Source: CAWUEX02 sp963921305
GTDB lineage: Bacteria; Pseudomonadota; Alphaproteobacteria; Rhodospirillales; Rhodospirillaceae
Reading direction: 5' to 3'
DNA length: 64,000 bases
NCBI GenBank assembly: GCA_963921305.4
Contig: CAWUEX030000003.1
Location: 372,001-436,000, forward strand
Shown here: in pieces, positions 27,519-35,976 of the stretch
Layout of the letters: each line of letters starts with the position of its first letter
How positions within the stretch are numbered: the stretch's first letter is position 1
Program-made: the position numbers and the translations under genes
The notes under the pieces: generated by a model
Databases searched by the model: none
The model's input: the letters and a program-made list of their open reading frames with translations, nothing else
What the model was told of the DNA's origin: nothing

Positions 27519-28619
27519 CTACGCCGGCTTATCACAAACACGGCCGTAGACTTGCATGTCTTCCGGGTCTTCATAACGGAGCACAAAACCAAGCTTGCGC
27601 AGCTTATCTTCAATATTGCTGCGAACAAACTCGGGCGCATAGGGCTCATTGTTATCAGCGGAGTCAATTGACCCGAGGAAGTTGGTGTAGCTCAACCCCG
27701 CCTGACCCGGCTTGAGAGTTGGAAAATCTGAAATCCAGAACGTGCCGCCGGGCCGCAACATGCGATATACGTTGGCGATGGTGCGATCAACGACCGGTGT
27801 CGGAACTTCATGGAACAAAATATGGACTGTCACCAGGTCGAAATGATTTTCAGGTAGCTCATCCAAATCCTCAGACGCCTTCTGCAGGAAGTGGACGTCC
27901 ACGTTATCCTGGATAGCCCGGTAGTGGGCATAGCGCACCATGGGAGCGGATATATCACTGCCCCATACCTCCGCATCCGGGAAGCGCCTCTTCAACTGAC
28001 ACGTCAGCCGCCCGACCGAGCAAGCCAGATCCATAATCCGCTCCACCTTGCCGTCCTTGGGCGGTGAGATTTTCTCCGCCATAGCTTTGTGGAGTTGGTC
28101 ATTCTTACTGATATTCCCAGAGAATACCCGGGTCCCATAGTCATAGTGCAGACCCGCGAGTGGGTGGCCGACATAGCCGCCCTGCTGACGATGGGTCTCG
28201 ACCTTCGCGTACTCCGGATACGCGTAGTCTGGATCCCAGGTGACTGACCCCGGACCCTCTTTGTCGGATACATCCAGCATCCTTAAGAAGTCATCCTCGC
28301 GCATCCCATAGGACTCCGCCACACGCGCCCAGAACGCGTCTTGAGTCGAACGGTAAACGCGCGCCCACACGCCCGCCTCGGGAAATTTCTCCCGGGCCAG
28401 TGTCCGCACCGCTTCAACCGACTCCTTGGTCGGTTCGATGGGCAGTCCCTGTTCTTCGATTGCCGCGTTAATTTTGGGATGAATCTCTTTCGACCGGCCC
28501 CACATCATCACGCTGCGCAGATCTTTGATGTAGTTGAGGAATGTCTCGTCAGCCCGGGTTGTCATGGCCGGCGTCGGACCGACGGTGCCACGATCTGGGA
28601 ATTGATTGTGCGTTGCCAT
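27519..28619 (-). CDS. SAM-dependent methyltransferase with N-terminal extension
   Basis: 366 residues from the ATG at 28619 (preceded by GGGGTGG). The C-terminal half holds a class I methyltransferase: motif I MDLACSVGRLTCQLKRRFPDAEVWGSDIS, acidic motif II, HFDLVTVHILFHEVP and YRMLRPGGTFWISDFP. About 190 residues precede motif I with no recognised domain. The substrate is unknown. It is the central gene of the operon NmrA, chimeric MFS, methyltransferase, unknown, binding protein. Confidence 0.8.
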   Translation of the reverse strand: MATHNQFPDRGTVGPTPAMTTRADETFLNYIKDLRSVMMWGRSKEIHPKINAAIEEQGLPIEPTKESVEAVRTLAREKFPEAGVWARVYRSTQDAFWARVAESYGMREDDFLRMLDVSDKEGPGSVTWDPDYAYPEYAKVETHRQQGGYVGHPLAGLHYDYGTRVFSGNISKNDQLHKAMAEKISPPKDGKVERIMDLACSVGRLTCQLKRRFPDAEVWGSDISAPMVRYAHYRAIQDNVDVHFLQKASEDLDELPENHFDLVTVHILFHEVPTPVVDRTIANVYRMLRPGGTFWISDFPTLKPGQAGLSYTNFLGSIDSADNNEPYAPEFVRSNIEDKLRKLGFVLRYEDPEDMQVYGRVCDKPA

Positions 28620-28638
28620 TCTTAAACCACCCCGCTGC

Positions 28639-29397
28639 TTACTGAATATTTTTGGGATAGTGCCCAAGGAATAGTTGAGAGATACCGCCTATCACAAACA
28701 GGAACGCGGCGGTTATCAGGACAGGCCCATAAGACCCCAGAATATCGAAGCCAAAGCCAAACATCAGTGGCCCGATCGCCGCGCCGGCAATCACCGACGA
28801 AAACAAGATGCCGTAAAGCTTACCGTAATGCCGCAGACCAAAATACCGTGACGTCATATAGGCCACGAGATCGAACTCGGCCCCACCGGCCAATCCCACA
28901 AAGATGGCCGCGATCAAAGCGCCGTTCGGACCGGTGTAGCCTGCTCCCCACAAGAAACAGCCGATGGCCGGCAAAGCCATGACAACGGTGGATAGAACCG
29001 ATGCTCGCACATGATCGAGCAGAAAGCCCGTGACAACACGGCCAATGAGCACGGAAATTCCGATCGCGCCTATAATACCGCCGACAAGCAGATAGGGCCT
29101 GCGACGCCCCCACCGACTCTGCGTTCTATCGCTGACCATTCCCATAAGCGGGTCGGTCACCATATCGTAAAGTTTGGATACGAGAAAAAGAGTGGCAACC
29201 GTCCCGGCACCGATGCCAAGAAAATTTGTCATGAACGGGGCCAGAATGCCTGCCGGCGTATTCAAAACGATCGCCATACCGAGTGCACCAACCCCAAAGT
29301 TAATGCTCAACCGGCGGGGTACATATCCACTCTCTTCTGTGCCAGCCTGATGCGCCTCAGATTGGGGCGCACTGCCGTTGTTGGTCGCATCAACCAT
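28639..29397 (-). CDS. Chimeric, shortened transporter: GPH-type N-terminus joined to MFS C-terminus
   Basis: 252 residues from the ATG at 29397 (after AGGTGAGGG). Residues 27-105 match the first helices of the GPH/melibiose-carrier family (FGVGALGMAIVLNTPA, LFLVSKLYDMVTDPLMGMVSDRTQSRWGRRRPY). From about residue 110 on, the sequence matches the second half of OFA-like MFS carriers such as the one at 5393-6670 (IGRVVTGFLLDHVRAS, GAEFDLVAYMTSRYFGLRHYGKLYG). Together there are about eight helices instead of twelve. The frame is intact. It could be a deletion fusion of two transporter genes, a pseudogene or a new short carrier. Confidence 0.75.
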   Translation of the reverse strand: MVDATNNGSAPQSEAHQAGTEESGYVPRRLSINFGVGALGMAIVLNTPAGILAPFMTNFLGIGAGTVATLFLVSKLYDMVTDPLMGMVSDRTQSRWGRRRPYLLVGGIIGAIGISVLIGRVVTGFLLDHVRASVLSTVVMALPAIGCFLWGAGYTGPNGALIAAIFVGLAGGAEFDLVAYMTSRYFGLRHYGKLYGILFSSVIAGAAIGPLMFGFGFDILGSYGPVLITAAFLFVIGGISQLFLGHYPKNIQ

Positions 29398-29443
29398 TGC
29401 CCTCACCTGCCATTTGCCCCCCTCTGCCGTCTCTTGGTGGCCG

Positions 29444-30301
29444 TCACTTTGCAACGAGTCGCTTCACGTACTGCTCAAACGTCGTCGCTGAACGTCCGAT
29501 GACCATCTCGAGTACTTTTGAATTTCCCAGAAATCCATGATGAGTGTAGTGGCCGTTCATGATTTTCATTTGCTCGATGCGGTCATCGGGCAAACCTTTT
29601 TCACGCCCTGTCCGCTCGAGGTCATCCAGCAAAATCTCCTTGGCCATGACATCTCTGCCGATTGCATCAGAGATTGCCTTAGCCATGTCCTCCTGTGACA
29701 GGGACTCCGGGCCCGCAAGCTCATAGGTGGCATAAAGGTGGTCGGACGAACCACATACAGCCGCAACAGCATCGGCAAGATCAAGAAGATCGACCACGTT
29801 GAACTTTTTGGTCACGTCGAATGGCATGGCATGAACGCCCGTCTCAACCACTTTTGCCCAAATGGGCTCAAGATGCTGCATGTAGCGGCAGGGTTGAAGG
29901 ATTGTATAGGGAAGACCGGACTCGATGACCTTTTCTTCTACATCCAGTTTGAGTCGGTGATGCCTAACCTCCCGTCGTAAAGGATGCATCACAGAATAAT
30001 AGACCAAATGGTCAAGGCTGTGTGCTTGGGCACATTCAATGACGTACTCGCTGATCTCAATTTCTTTTGGATGCATGGGCGGTCCTATATGGACGACTTT
30101 GTCACACCCATCCATAGCCGCCATCAGCGTGTCTTTAGCCTCTAAATTGCCGGTCGCGCACTCCGCAGCACCCAACTGCTTGAGATCGGCATCTTGACTA
30201 GAATCTCGGATGAATGCACGTACGCTCAGCCCACATGATGCCAAAGCCTTAACAACCGGCCGGCCCGTCCGGCCGTTTGCCGATGTCACCAGAATCTTCA
30301 T
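29444..30301 (-). CDS. NmrA-like NAD(P)-binding Rossmann protein
   Basis: 285 residues. The N-terminus MKILVTSANGRTGRPVVKAL is a dinucleotide-binding motif of the atypical SDR/NmrA type. VYYSVMHP and YTILQPCRYMQH match the family, and the catalytic YxxxK is degenerate. Members are redox sensors or act on quinones and isoflavonoids. It is the first gene of the leftward operon and divergent from the LysR regulator, which is the likely controller. Confidence 0.8.
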   Translation of the reverse strand: MKILVTSANGRTGRPVVKALASCGLSVRAFIRDSSQDADLKQLGAAECATGNLEAKDTLMAAMDGCDKVVHIGPPMHPKEIEISEYVIECAQAHSLDHLVYYSVMHPLRREVRHHRLKLDVEEKVIESGLPYTILQPCRYMQHLEPIWAKVVETGVHAMPFDVTKKFNVVDLLDLADAVAAVCGSSDHLYATYELAGPESLSQEDMAKAISDAIGRDVMAKEILLDDLERTGREKGLPDDRIEQMKIMNGHYTHHGFLGNSKVLEMVIGRSATTFEQYVKRLVAK

Positions 30302-30342
30302 AGCCCTCTCCCCAGCCTTGATCGAGGTCTGCGAGAAAGACT

Positions 30343-30354
30343 CATAATATTATG
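30343..30354. promoter_or_regulatory. AT-rich palindrome upstream of NmrA operon, candidate LysR operator
   Basis: CATAATATTATG is a perfect 12-base palindrome in the 270-base divergent region between the NmrA operon and the LysR gene, about 42 bases before the NmrA start. LysR regulators often bind AT-rich dyads of the T-N11-A kind in such divergent regions. The assignment is inference from position. Confidence 0.35.
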
Positions 30355-30571
30355 TGTGAATAATACCCTTTTATGATGGACGTATAGACTCTCCGCATGA
30401 CTTCATTGATGCTATAACGTGTGTCGTACAGTCCGTTCTTGCATACGATACTCTTTCAAGTTTGACCCCGCGTATCCACTGGTCACGGTACATTTTGAGA
30501 TTGTCTTGAACATCCTTTGATCTGCATACTCTCTGAGCAGAGGAACGCAGCAACGTGGTATGAGAACCGGT

Positions 30572-31480
30572 ATGGATATCCGGCAATTAACGCATTTCAT
30601 GGGAGTGGCCACGCACGGCGGCTTTTCCAAAGCATCACGTATGATGCACATTTCGCAGCCGGCCTTGACCCGAAGCGTTCAGATGCTTGAAGACAGGCTT
30701 CAGGTCGATCTCTTTGAGCGCAGCTACCAAGGAATCGAGCTTACAGAAAACGGCCATATACTCTTTCGCTATGCCAGCCTCATACTAAATTCGCTAGAGG
30801 CCGCGCAAAGCGAACTTGCAGCAGTAAAGTCGGGAACCTTTGCCGAAGTACATATCGGCTTGGCCAATCTCTTTACCAATATGCTAGTCGATACAGCGGT
30901 CACCGAGCTTGTTAAGGAGAATGAGCATGTGACTGTTGATGTGCGGGTGGGTTTATATGAGGACCTCGCCGAACTCCTGCTTGAAGGCGCTTTGGATCTC
31001 ATAGTCTCAACCAACGCGGAAACCGAAAACGCTCAGAACGTTACGTTTGAGCCGCTGTGTGAGATTTCTTCTGTCCTTGTCGTAGGTGAACAGCACCCCC
31101 TGGCAAAGAAGCGAAACATCTCAATGTCCCAGCTCAAGGAACAAGCATGGGCAACGCTCAATCAGCCGCATATGGAAGTCTTTCTTGCGTCTTTTTTTGC
31201 ACAGGAGGGGCTTACTGCGCCCAAACGGCGCGTGAAGGCGACATCGCTTGAGATGCTCCGCAGCCTCGTCCGCAAGCAGTACTTTATCGCCTTTCTCCCG
31301 TCACATTGGGTCGCAGAGGATGTCAAGCAAGGCCGATTGGCGATACTTGACGTGCCCGGAATGCCTATAAGACGCACTTCCGGGATGGTCACACGTCAGA
31401 CGCCGGTCATAAATCCCGCGGTCGGAATGCTGATGGATCAGCTAAGGCGCGCCGCGTCCGATTTGCCCCAACCGGGCTAG
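30572..31480 (+). CDS. LysR-family transcriptional regulator
   Basis: 302 residues from the ATG at 30572 (typical MDIRQLTHF start; an ATG at 30560 is possible). The N-terminal winged helix-turn-helix reads FMGVATHGGFSKASRMMHISQPALTRSVQMLEDRL with LFER following. The rest is the ligand-binding domain. It is divergent from the NmrA operon and upstream of the dioxygenase/monooxygenase genes, so it may control either. The inducer is unknown. Confidence 0.9.
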   Translation: MDIRQLTHFMGVATHGGFSKASRMMHISQPALTRSVQMLEDRLQVDLFERSYQGIELTENGHILFRYASLILNSLEAAQSELAAVKSGTFAEVHIGLANLFTNMLVDTAVTELVKENEHVTVDVRVGLYEDLAELLLEGALDLIVSTNAETENAQNVTFEPLCEISSVLVVGEQHPLAKKRNISMSQLKEQAWATLNQPHMEVFLASFFAQEGLTAPKRRVKATSLEMLRSLVRKQYFIAFLPSHWVAEDVKQGRLAILDVPGMPIRRTSGMVTRQTPVINPAVGMLMDQLRRAASDLPQPG

Positions 31481-31642
31481 CTGCCCGAAGCCCGCAAGCG
31501 TGACGGCAGAATATCTGATTGGCGAGATACGCTCCCGCTATAACAATAAATTCTGCTGATAGGGGTAGTTGAAGTTTCTATTTGATGTCGCACCTTGCCC
31601 TTACCCAAGATCACGCTCCACAGTTGTGCGGAGAAAGTCACC

Positions 31643-32566
31643 GTGGCGTTTAACACCACCCCCATACGGGACATTGACGATACCGATAGATTGGCATGGA
31701 AAACTGACGGAGTCGTATGCCTCCGGCAGGTTTTTGACCATGATTGGATAAAAAGCATAGAACCCGTCATTAGACGCGTCGCGGCAGACGGAGAAGATGT
31801 CGGTTTACTGCCCACGTCGCCGGGCAGATATATCGCTCGTGTGGATGACGCGTTCAGAAGATTCGTTTTCGAATCTCCGCTCGGACAAGCTGCGGGCGAG
31901 GTTATGGAATCAAAAGAAATTCGATTCTACTTCGATGAGATTTTTGCAAAGCCACCAAAGTCTGATTCAATAACGCTCTGGCATTCCGATCGAATGGGAT
32001 GGCCAGTCGTTGGCAGCATGGTACCTTCACTGTGGATTCCCATGCACGACGTTGCGAAGGAGAATTGCCTGGAAGTCATTTTGGGCTCCCATAGAATTGA
32101 CTATCCACATTGGTTGTTCTCACCAAATGCGAGGAAGATGATCCGCCCAGGCGACCGGCCCAAACACCCAGATGAAGAAAAATTGAGGGCAGATCCGAAC
32201 AATCGGTTTGCGTCGTGGGACATGCAAGCAGGCGACATGCTTGTCGTGCATCCATGGTTGCTACACTACTCTTCAGGCAACTCCGCCGATGACTGGAGGC
32301 TCGCAACTTCGATCCGGGTCTTTGGGGACGACATTCGTTGGGCGCCAAGACCGGACTGCGTCAATCTGGCCGGAATCAGCTTCGATGAAATGGTGGAAGG
32401 TGAAGCTCCCGCAGGCTCGCTATTTCCCCTCTTGTGGTCCGAAGATGGTCGAAAAGACGACGACAGCCAGTATCCACGTGGGTTCGCGGCGACATGGACA
32501 GCCGGGCGGCGCACAGACGTGAATGAGGACGCACTGTTCCACCAGCTGCTTGCAAAAGAAGCCTAG
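31643..32566 (+). CDS. Phytanoyl-CoA dioxygenase (PhyH) family Fe(II)/2-oxoglutarate enzyme
   Basis: 307 residues from the GTG at 31643, chosen because GGAG lies nine bases before it. The metal triad fits H and D in LWHSDRMGWP and the distal H in VVHPWLLHYSSGN; the oxoglutarate-binding arginine is likely in DWRLATSIR. PhyH enzymes hydroxylate or halogenate small organic molecules. It is followed by a flavin monooxygenase and an FAD oxidase, which suggests an oxidative catabolic or tailoring pathway. Confidence 0.85.
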   Translation: MAFNTTPIRDIDDTDRLAWKTDGVVCLRQVFDHDWIKSIEPVIRRVAADGEDVGLLPTSPGRYIARVDDAFRRFVFESPLGQAAGEVMESKEIRFYFDEIFAKPPKSDSITLWHSDRMGWPVVGSMVPSLWIPMHDVAKENCLEVILGSHRIDYPHWLFSPNARKMIRPGDRPKHPDEEKLRADPNNRFASWDMQAGDMLVVHPWLLHYSSGNSADDWRLATSIRVFGDDIRWAPRPDCVNLAGISFDEMVEGEAPAGSLFPLLWSEDGRKDDDSQYPRGFAATWTAGRRTDVNEDALFHQLLAKEA

Positions 32567-32597
32567 CTCTTAATTCGTTTGGACCGGATCCCCCGCG

Positions 32598-33779
32598 TTG
32601 TCCATTGACCAACCTAAGTACCTGATCATAGGTGCCGGAATCGGAGGGCTGGCACTTGGACTGGCCCTGTTGCGTTCTGGGCATTCCGTAAAGATTTTAG
32701 AATCAGCACCTGCATTAAAAGAAGTAGGTGCTGGAATTTCTTTGAGCCCAAACGCTTTTCACGCCCTGAGCTATATTGGATTGAAGGATTTCATCGTTTC
32801 TAAGGCAGACATGCCAACGAAGACTGCTGTCCTTCACTATCAGACGGGCGATGTATTAGCCGAAGTTCCATTCGGCGAAAACTTCGAAGAGCGATACGGA
32901 TCCAAATATTATCAGATTCACCGTGCCGACCTACATGAGGGCATGTTGTCGGCTGTCCAGGACCTGGACGAAACTTGCATTACCGTCGACCATCATGTTG
33001 CTGAAGTACACCAAACTGATGACGGCACAACGGCGATTTGCGCAAATGGCATCAAGTTTGATGCGGATTTCATTGTCGGCTGCGACGGTTCACGCTCGAT
33101 AGTGCGCGATGTGGTCTTCGGTGCACCGGACCTTAAGTGGACAGGCCAAGTCGCTTATCGTGCAATCATACCGTCTGACTCTGTTGCGGACTTCATTGCG
33201 ACAGCGCCAACAGCGGTGACGATCGGACCAGCTCATACGGTCACCCGGTACCCTATTCGCCACGGAGAGTTGGTTAACTTTGTCGCCATTGCGCAATCCG
33301 ATGCGTGGAAAGCGGAAGGGTGGAATCACCCGGCAACGGTCGAAGAGGTTAGGAATGAGCATATGGGGTGGAACGATGATATTCAGGGGATTATTCACGC
33401 CATTCCTGAAGACCACCTGATCAAATGGGCACTTTTTGACCGAGAGCCTCTAATGTCTTGGGTGAACGGACGAATCGCGTTGCTCGGGGACGCGGCCCAT
33501 CCCATGCTTCCCTTTTTGGGTATGGGGGCAGCTATGGGGCTTGAAGACGCCGTGGTGCTTGCTCGCTGCATCGACACTTACGGCGACACCCACTTGGCCC
33601 TCAAGAGGTATGAACTTGCCCGTATGGACCGGGCAAATGGAACACTTCTGGCATCCCGCAGGCAGGGTCAACTCTTGCAAAACTCCAACCCTGATCAACA
33701 AAATTGGGGGAAAGATGAGTCGTTGGATGGCGAAGAGTGGATCAGATATTCGTACGATCCAGCGACCGTTCAGATATAG
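32598..33779 (+). CDS. FAD-dependent aromatic monooxygenase (salicylate hydroxylase-like)
   Basis: 393 residues with a TTG start. The FAD motif GAGIGGLALGLALLRSGHSVKILE lies at the N-terminus, and the second flavin motif GRIALLGDAAHPMLPFLGMGAAMGLEDA near residue 290. VGCDGSRSIVR matches the DG motif of group A flavoprotein hydroxylases. They use NAD(P)H and oxygen to hydroxylate phenolic rings. It lies 31 bases after the PhyH gene. Confidence 0.85.
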   Translation: MSIDQPKYLIIGAGIGGLALGLALLRSGHSVKILESAPALKEVGAGISLSPNAFHALSYIGLKDFIVSKADMPTKTAVLHYQTGDVLAEVPFGENFEERYGSKYYQIHRADLHEGMLSAVQDLDETCITVDHHVAEVHQTDDGTTAICANGIKFDADFIVGCDGSRSIVRDVVFGAPDLKWTGQVAYRAIIPSDSVADFIATAPTAVTIGPAHTVTRYPIRHGELVNFVAIAQSDAWKAEGWNHPATVEEVRNEHMGWNDDIQGIIHAIPEDHLIKWALFDREPLMSWVNGRIALLGDAAHPMLPFLGMGAAMGLEDAVVLARCIDTYGDTHLALKRYELARMDRANGTLLASRRQGQLLQNSNPDQQNWGKDESLDGEEWIRYSYDPATVQI

Positions 33780-33780
33780 C

Positions 33781-33898
33781 TTTTCTTGGCGCAGTCGCTA
33801 GCTTCTTTAACAGGTATAGGCTCATCGAACACGACCGCACCGAGGCTCTAATACCAAGATCGAAACCCCTTCGATGAGCGTTCTGTTAGCCAAGAAAA
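33781..33898. repeat. Nested inverted repeats forming a long intercistronic hairpin
   Basis: Three stems lie in nested order: TTTTCTTGGC (33781-33790) with GCCAAGAAAA (33889-33898); TAACAG (33808-33813) with CTGTTA (33883-33888); CTCATCGAA (33821-33829) with TTCGATGAG (33870-33878). All arms match perfectly. The structure fills nearly the whole gap between the monooxygenase and the FAD oxidase. It may be a structured RNA, an attenuator or a small non-coding mobile element. Confidence 0.55.
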
Positions 33899-33929
33899 AG
33901 ATTCTAAAACTCTCTACAGAGAACAACTT

Positions 33930-35507
33930 GTGACAACGCATACAAAGACCAGCAAGCAAGATATGGGACGCATTTTTGCGCCTCTATTGAACGAGCAAGG
34001 TATCGTTACCGATGACCGTGAGCTGGAGTACTTTTCACAAGACTACTTCAGAGCGGGAAGGCAAGCACTCTGCGTAATAGCACCCAGAAATATTGACGAA
34101 TTAGCTAACGCGATCAGAGCCGCAACAGAAAACGACTTAGCCATTTATCCGCGTGGTGCCGGATATTCCTACACTGACGGTTACCTTCATACCAAGCCTG
34201 GCATAACTATCGATATGCGTTCCATGTCGAATGTGTTGGACGTTAACGAGATCGACATGTATGTCACCGTTGAGGCGGGTTGCACGTGGGCTGACCTAGA
34301 TGATGCCCTGAGACCACTCAATCTCAGAACGCCCTTCTGGGGGCCCTTGTCGGGAAAACGCGCCACTGTAGGAGGCGGGGTCTCGCAAGGCGCGGCCAGT
34401 TTGGGTTCGTCCAAGTATGGCCTATCCGCCGATAGCGTTTTGAGCGCCGAGGTGGTTACTGCCAACGGCAAGGTAGTTCGCACCGGTTCTCTAGGTTCAT
34501 CTAATACATCCCCGTTCTTCCGCAACTATGGGCCTGATATGACCGGTTTGTTTTGTGGCGATTGCGGTGCTTTGGGAGTTAAAGCACACGTAACGCTTAG
34601 ACTGGTCCGCCGGCCTTCACATATCGCCGGACTGTCCTTTGGTTTTGACTCCTTTGAGTCCATGACTGAAGCAAGCGCCGCCATTGCGCGCGAAGGATTG
34701 GCTTCTGAAAGTTTCGGCATGCCGGCGTCCTATGCCTTGGCGGCCTCTCAAAGCGCTGACCTAACGGACGATCTGCGTTTGCTGCTGAAAATTGGGAGAT
34801 CAAGCTCCGGGCCTATGACTGGCCTGATACGCATGGCGAAGGTCGCGCTGTCCGGGCGCAGGTTTCTCAATGACTTGCAGCAGACATGGCATTGGGTCGT
34901 GGAAGGGCCCAGTCAGCAAAGTGTGAACGTTCAAGCTATGGAAATTCGACGATTGGCAGCAGGTTTTGGCAGGGAGCTACCTAATACCATTCCCACCGCA
35001 ATGCTGGCTGATCCTTTCCCTGACCACGATATGTTGTCACCCACGGGTCAACGGCAGCTACCGCCGAGCGTAGTTCTCCCCTTCTCCAAAGTTATGCCAT
35101 TCCATTCAGAATTCATAAAGCGCCTCGCGTCTCATAAACCTGAAATGGCAAAACACAATATGTCCGTGACCCCGGTTTTCGCGACCATCAGCACAAATGG
35201 CTTCCTCTATGAACCGGTGATCGCGTGGGACGACACGCCTGAAGAATTCCACAAAAGACACACCGCCGATCCAACAATAGAGAAATCAGCGGCTTTCCGT
35301 TCCAATCCAAAGGGGCGCGAGTTGGCCGCCATAATTCGCGACGAGATGATCGATTTGGCCCAAAAATACGGCGGTATCCACCTGCAGATTGGCAAGGTTT
35401 ATCCTTACCTAAACAGTCGAGATGAGAATTCAGTGGTACTTCTGTCCCAGCTCAAAAACGCTCTTGATCCGCGCGGCCTCATGAACCCAGGCGCCCTGAG
35501 TTTGTAG
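33930..35507 (+). CDS. FAD-binding oxidase/dehydrogenase (FAD_binding_4, VAO family)
   Basis: 525 residues with a GTG start. The PP-loop FAD fold reads AIYPRGAGYSYTDGYLHTKPGITIDM, VTVEAGCTWADLDDAL and GGGVSQGAASLGSSKYGLSADSVL. The C-terminal part ends NALDPRGLMNPGALSL, as in glycolate oxidase GlcD and D-lactate dehydrogenase-type enzymes. It oxidises a hydroxy acid or similar alcohol. It lies 150 bases downstream of the monooxygenase, separated by the nested hairpin. Confidence 0.85.
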   Translation: MTTHTKTSKQDMGRIFAPLLNEQGIVTDDRELEYFSQDYFRAGRQALCVIAPRNIDELANAIRAATENDLAIYPRGAGYSYTDGYLHTKPGITIDMRSMSNVLDVNEIDMYVTVEAGCTWADLDDALRPLNLRTPFWGPLSGKRATVGGGVSQGAASLGSSKYGLSADSVLSAEVVTANGKVVRTGSLGSSNTSPFFRNYGPDMTGLFCGDCGALGVKAHVTLRLVRRPSHIAGLSFGFDSFESMTEASAAIAREGLASESFGMPASYALAASQSADLTDDLRLLLKIGRSSSGPMTGLIRMAKVALSGRRFLNDLQQTWHWVVEGPSQQSVNVQAMEIRRLAAGFGRELPNTIPTAMLADPFPDHDMLSPTGQRQLPPSVVLPFSKVMPFHSEFIKRLASHKPEMAKHNMSVTPVFATISTNGFLYEPVIAWDDTPEEFHKRHTADPTIEKSAAFRSNPKGRELAAIIRDEMIDLAQKYGGIHLQIGKVYPYLNSRDENSVVLLSQLKNALDPRGLMNPGALSL

Positions 35508-35976
35508 GCCGGTATCGCACGAGAGCGGCCCAATACCATGGTGATCTGTTCTTGGAACCAGGTATTAACTAATACGCCGGTTCACGCCGAATGATCCAGA
35601 TAAGTTCGCACTGACGGGTCAAACCCCACAGTCCATTTAAAAGGCATTGAACCTGCCGGAGCTGCTCAACCTATCTATAGGATTGACGGCCTAAAGACCT
35701 AGTTGGGTTGGATTGAAATAGGCCCCTATTTCTGTGACTGAGAACAACGGAACCGTGTCAGGCTAGGCTAACGCGCCTTTTGCGTCGTCCAGTGCCACCG
35801 TCCACGTAGCTGACCGCCGGCAGGGCGAGATCGGTGTCAATAAAGCCATAGATTCCAGCACTTTATGCCGCCCGTGCATCCAATTGACCCTAAACTTCGT
35901 AAGCATTTTATGGGTGTTGGTTCTTTCCTGCCCTGACCGCCATTAATACCCATAAATCGATGTAGGGAGCCGTTCG
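35508..35976. other. 469-base intergenic region with an 18-base palindrome
   Basis: No credible gene in either direction; an open frame on the minus strand here is antisense to the next gene. GAAATAGG-CC-CCTATTTC at 35715-35732 is a perfect palindrome and a candidate operator. The region separates the accessory catabolic genes from DUF3422 and the photosynthesis block. Confidence 0.5.
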
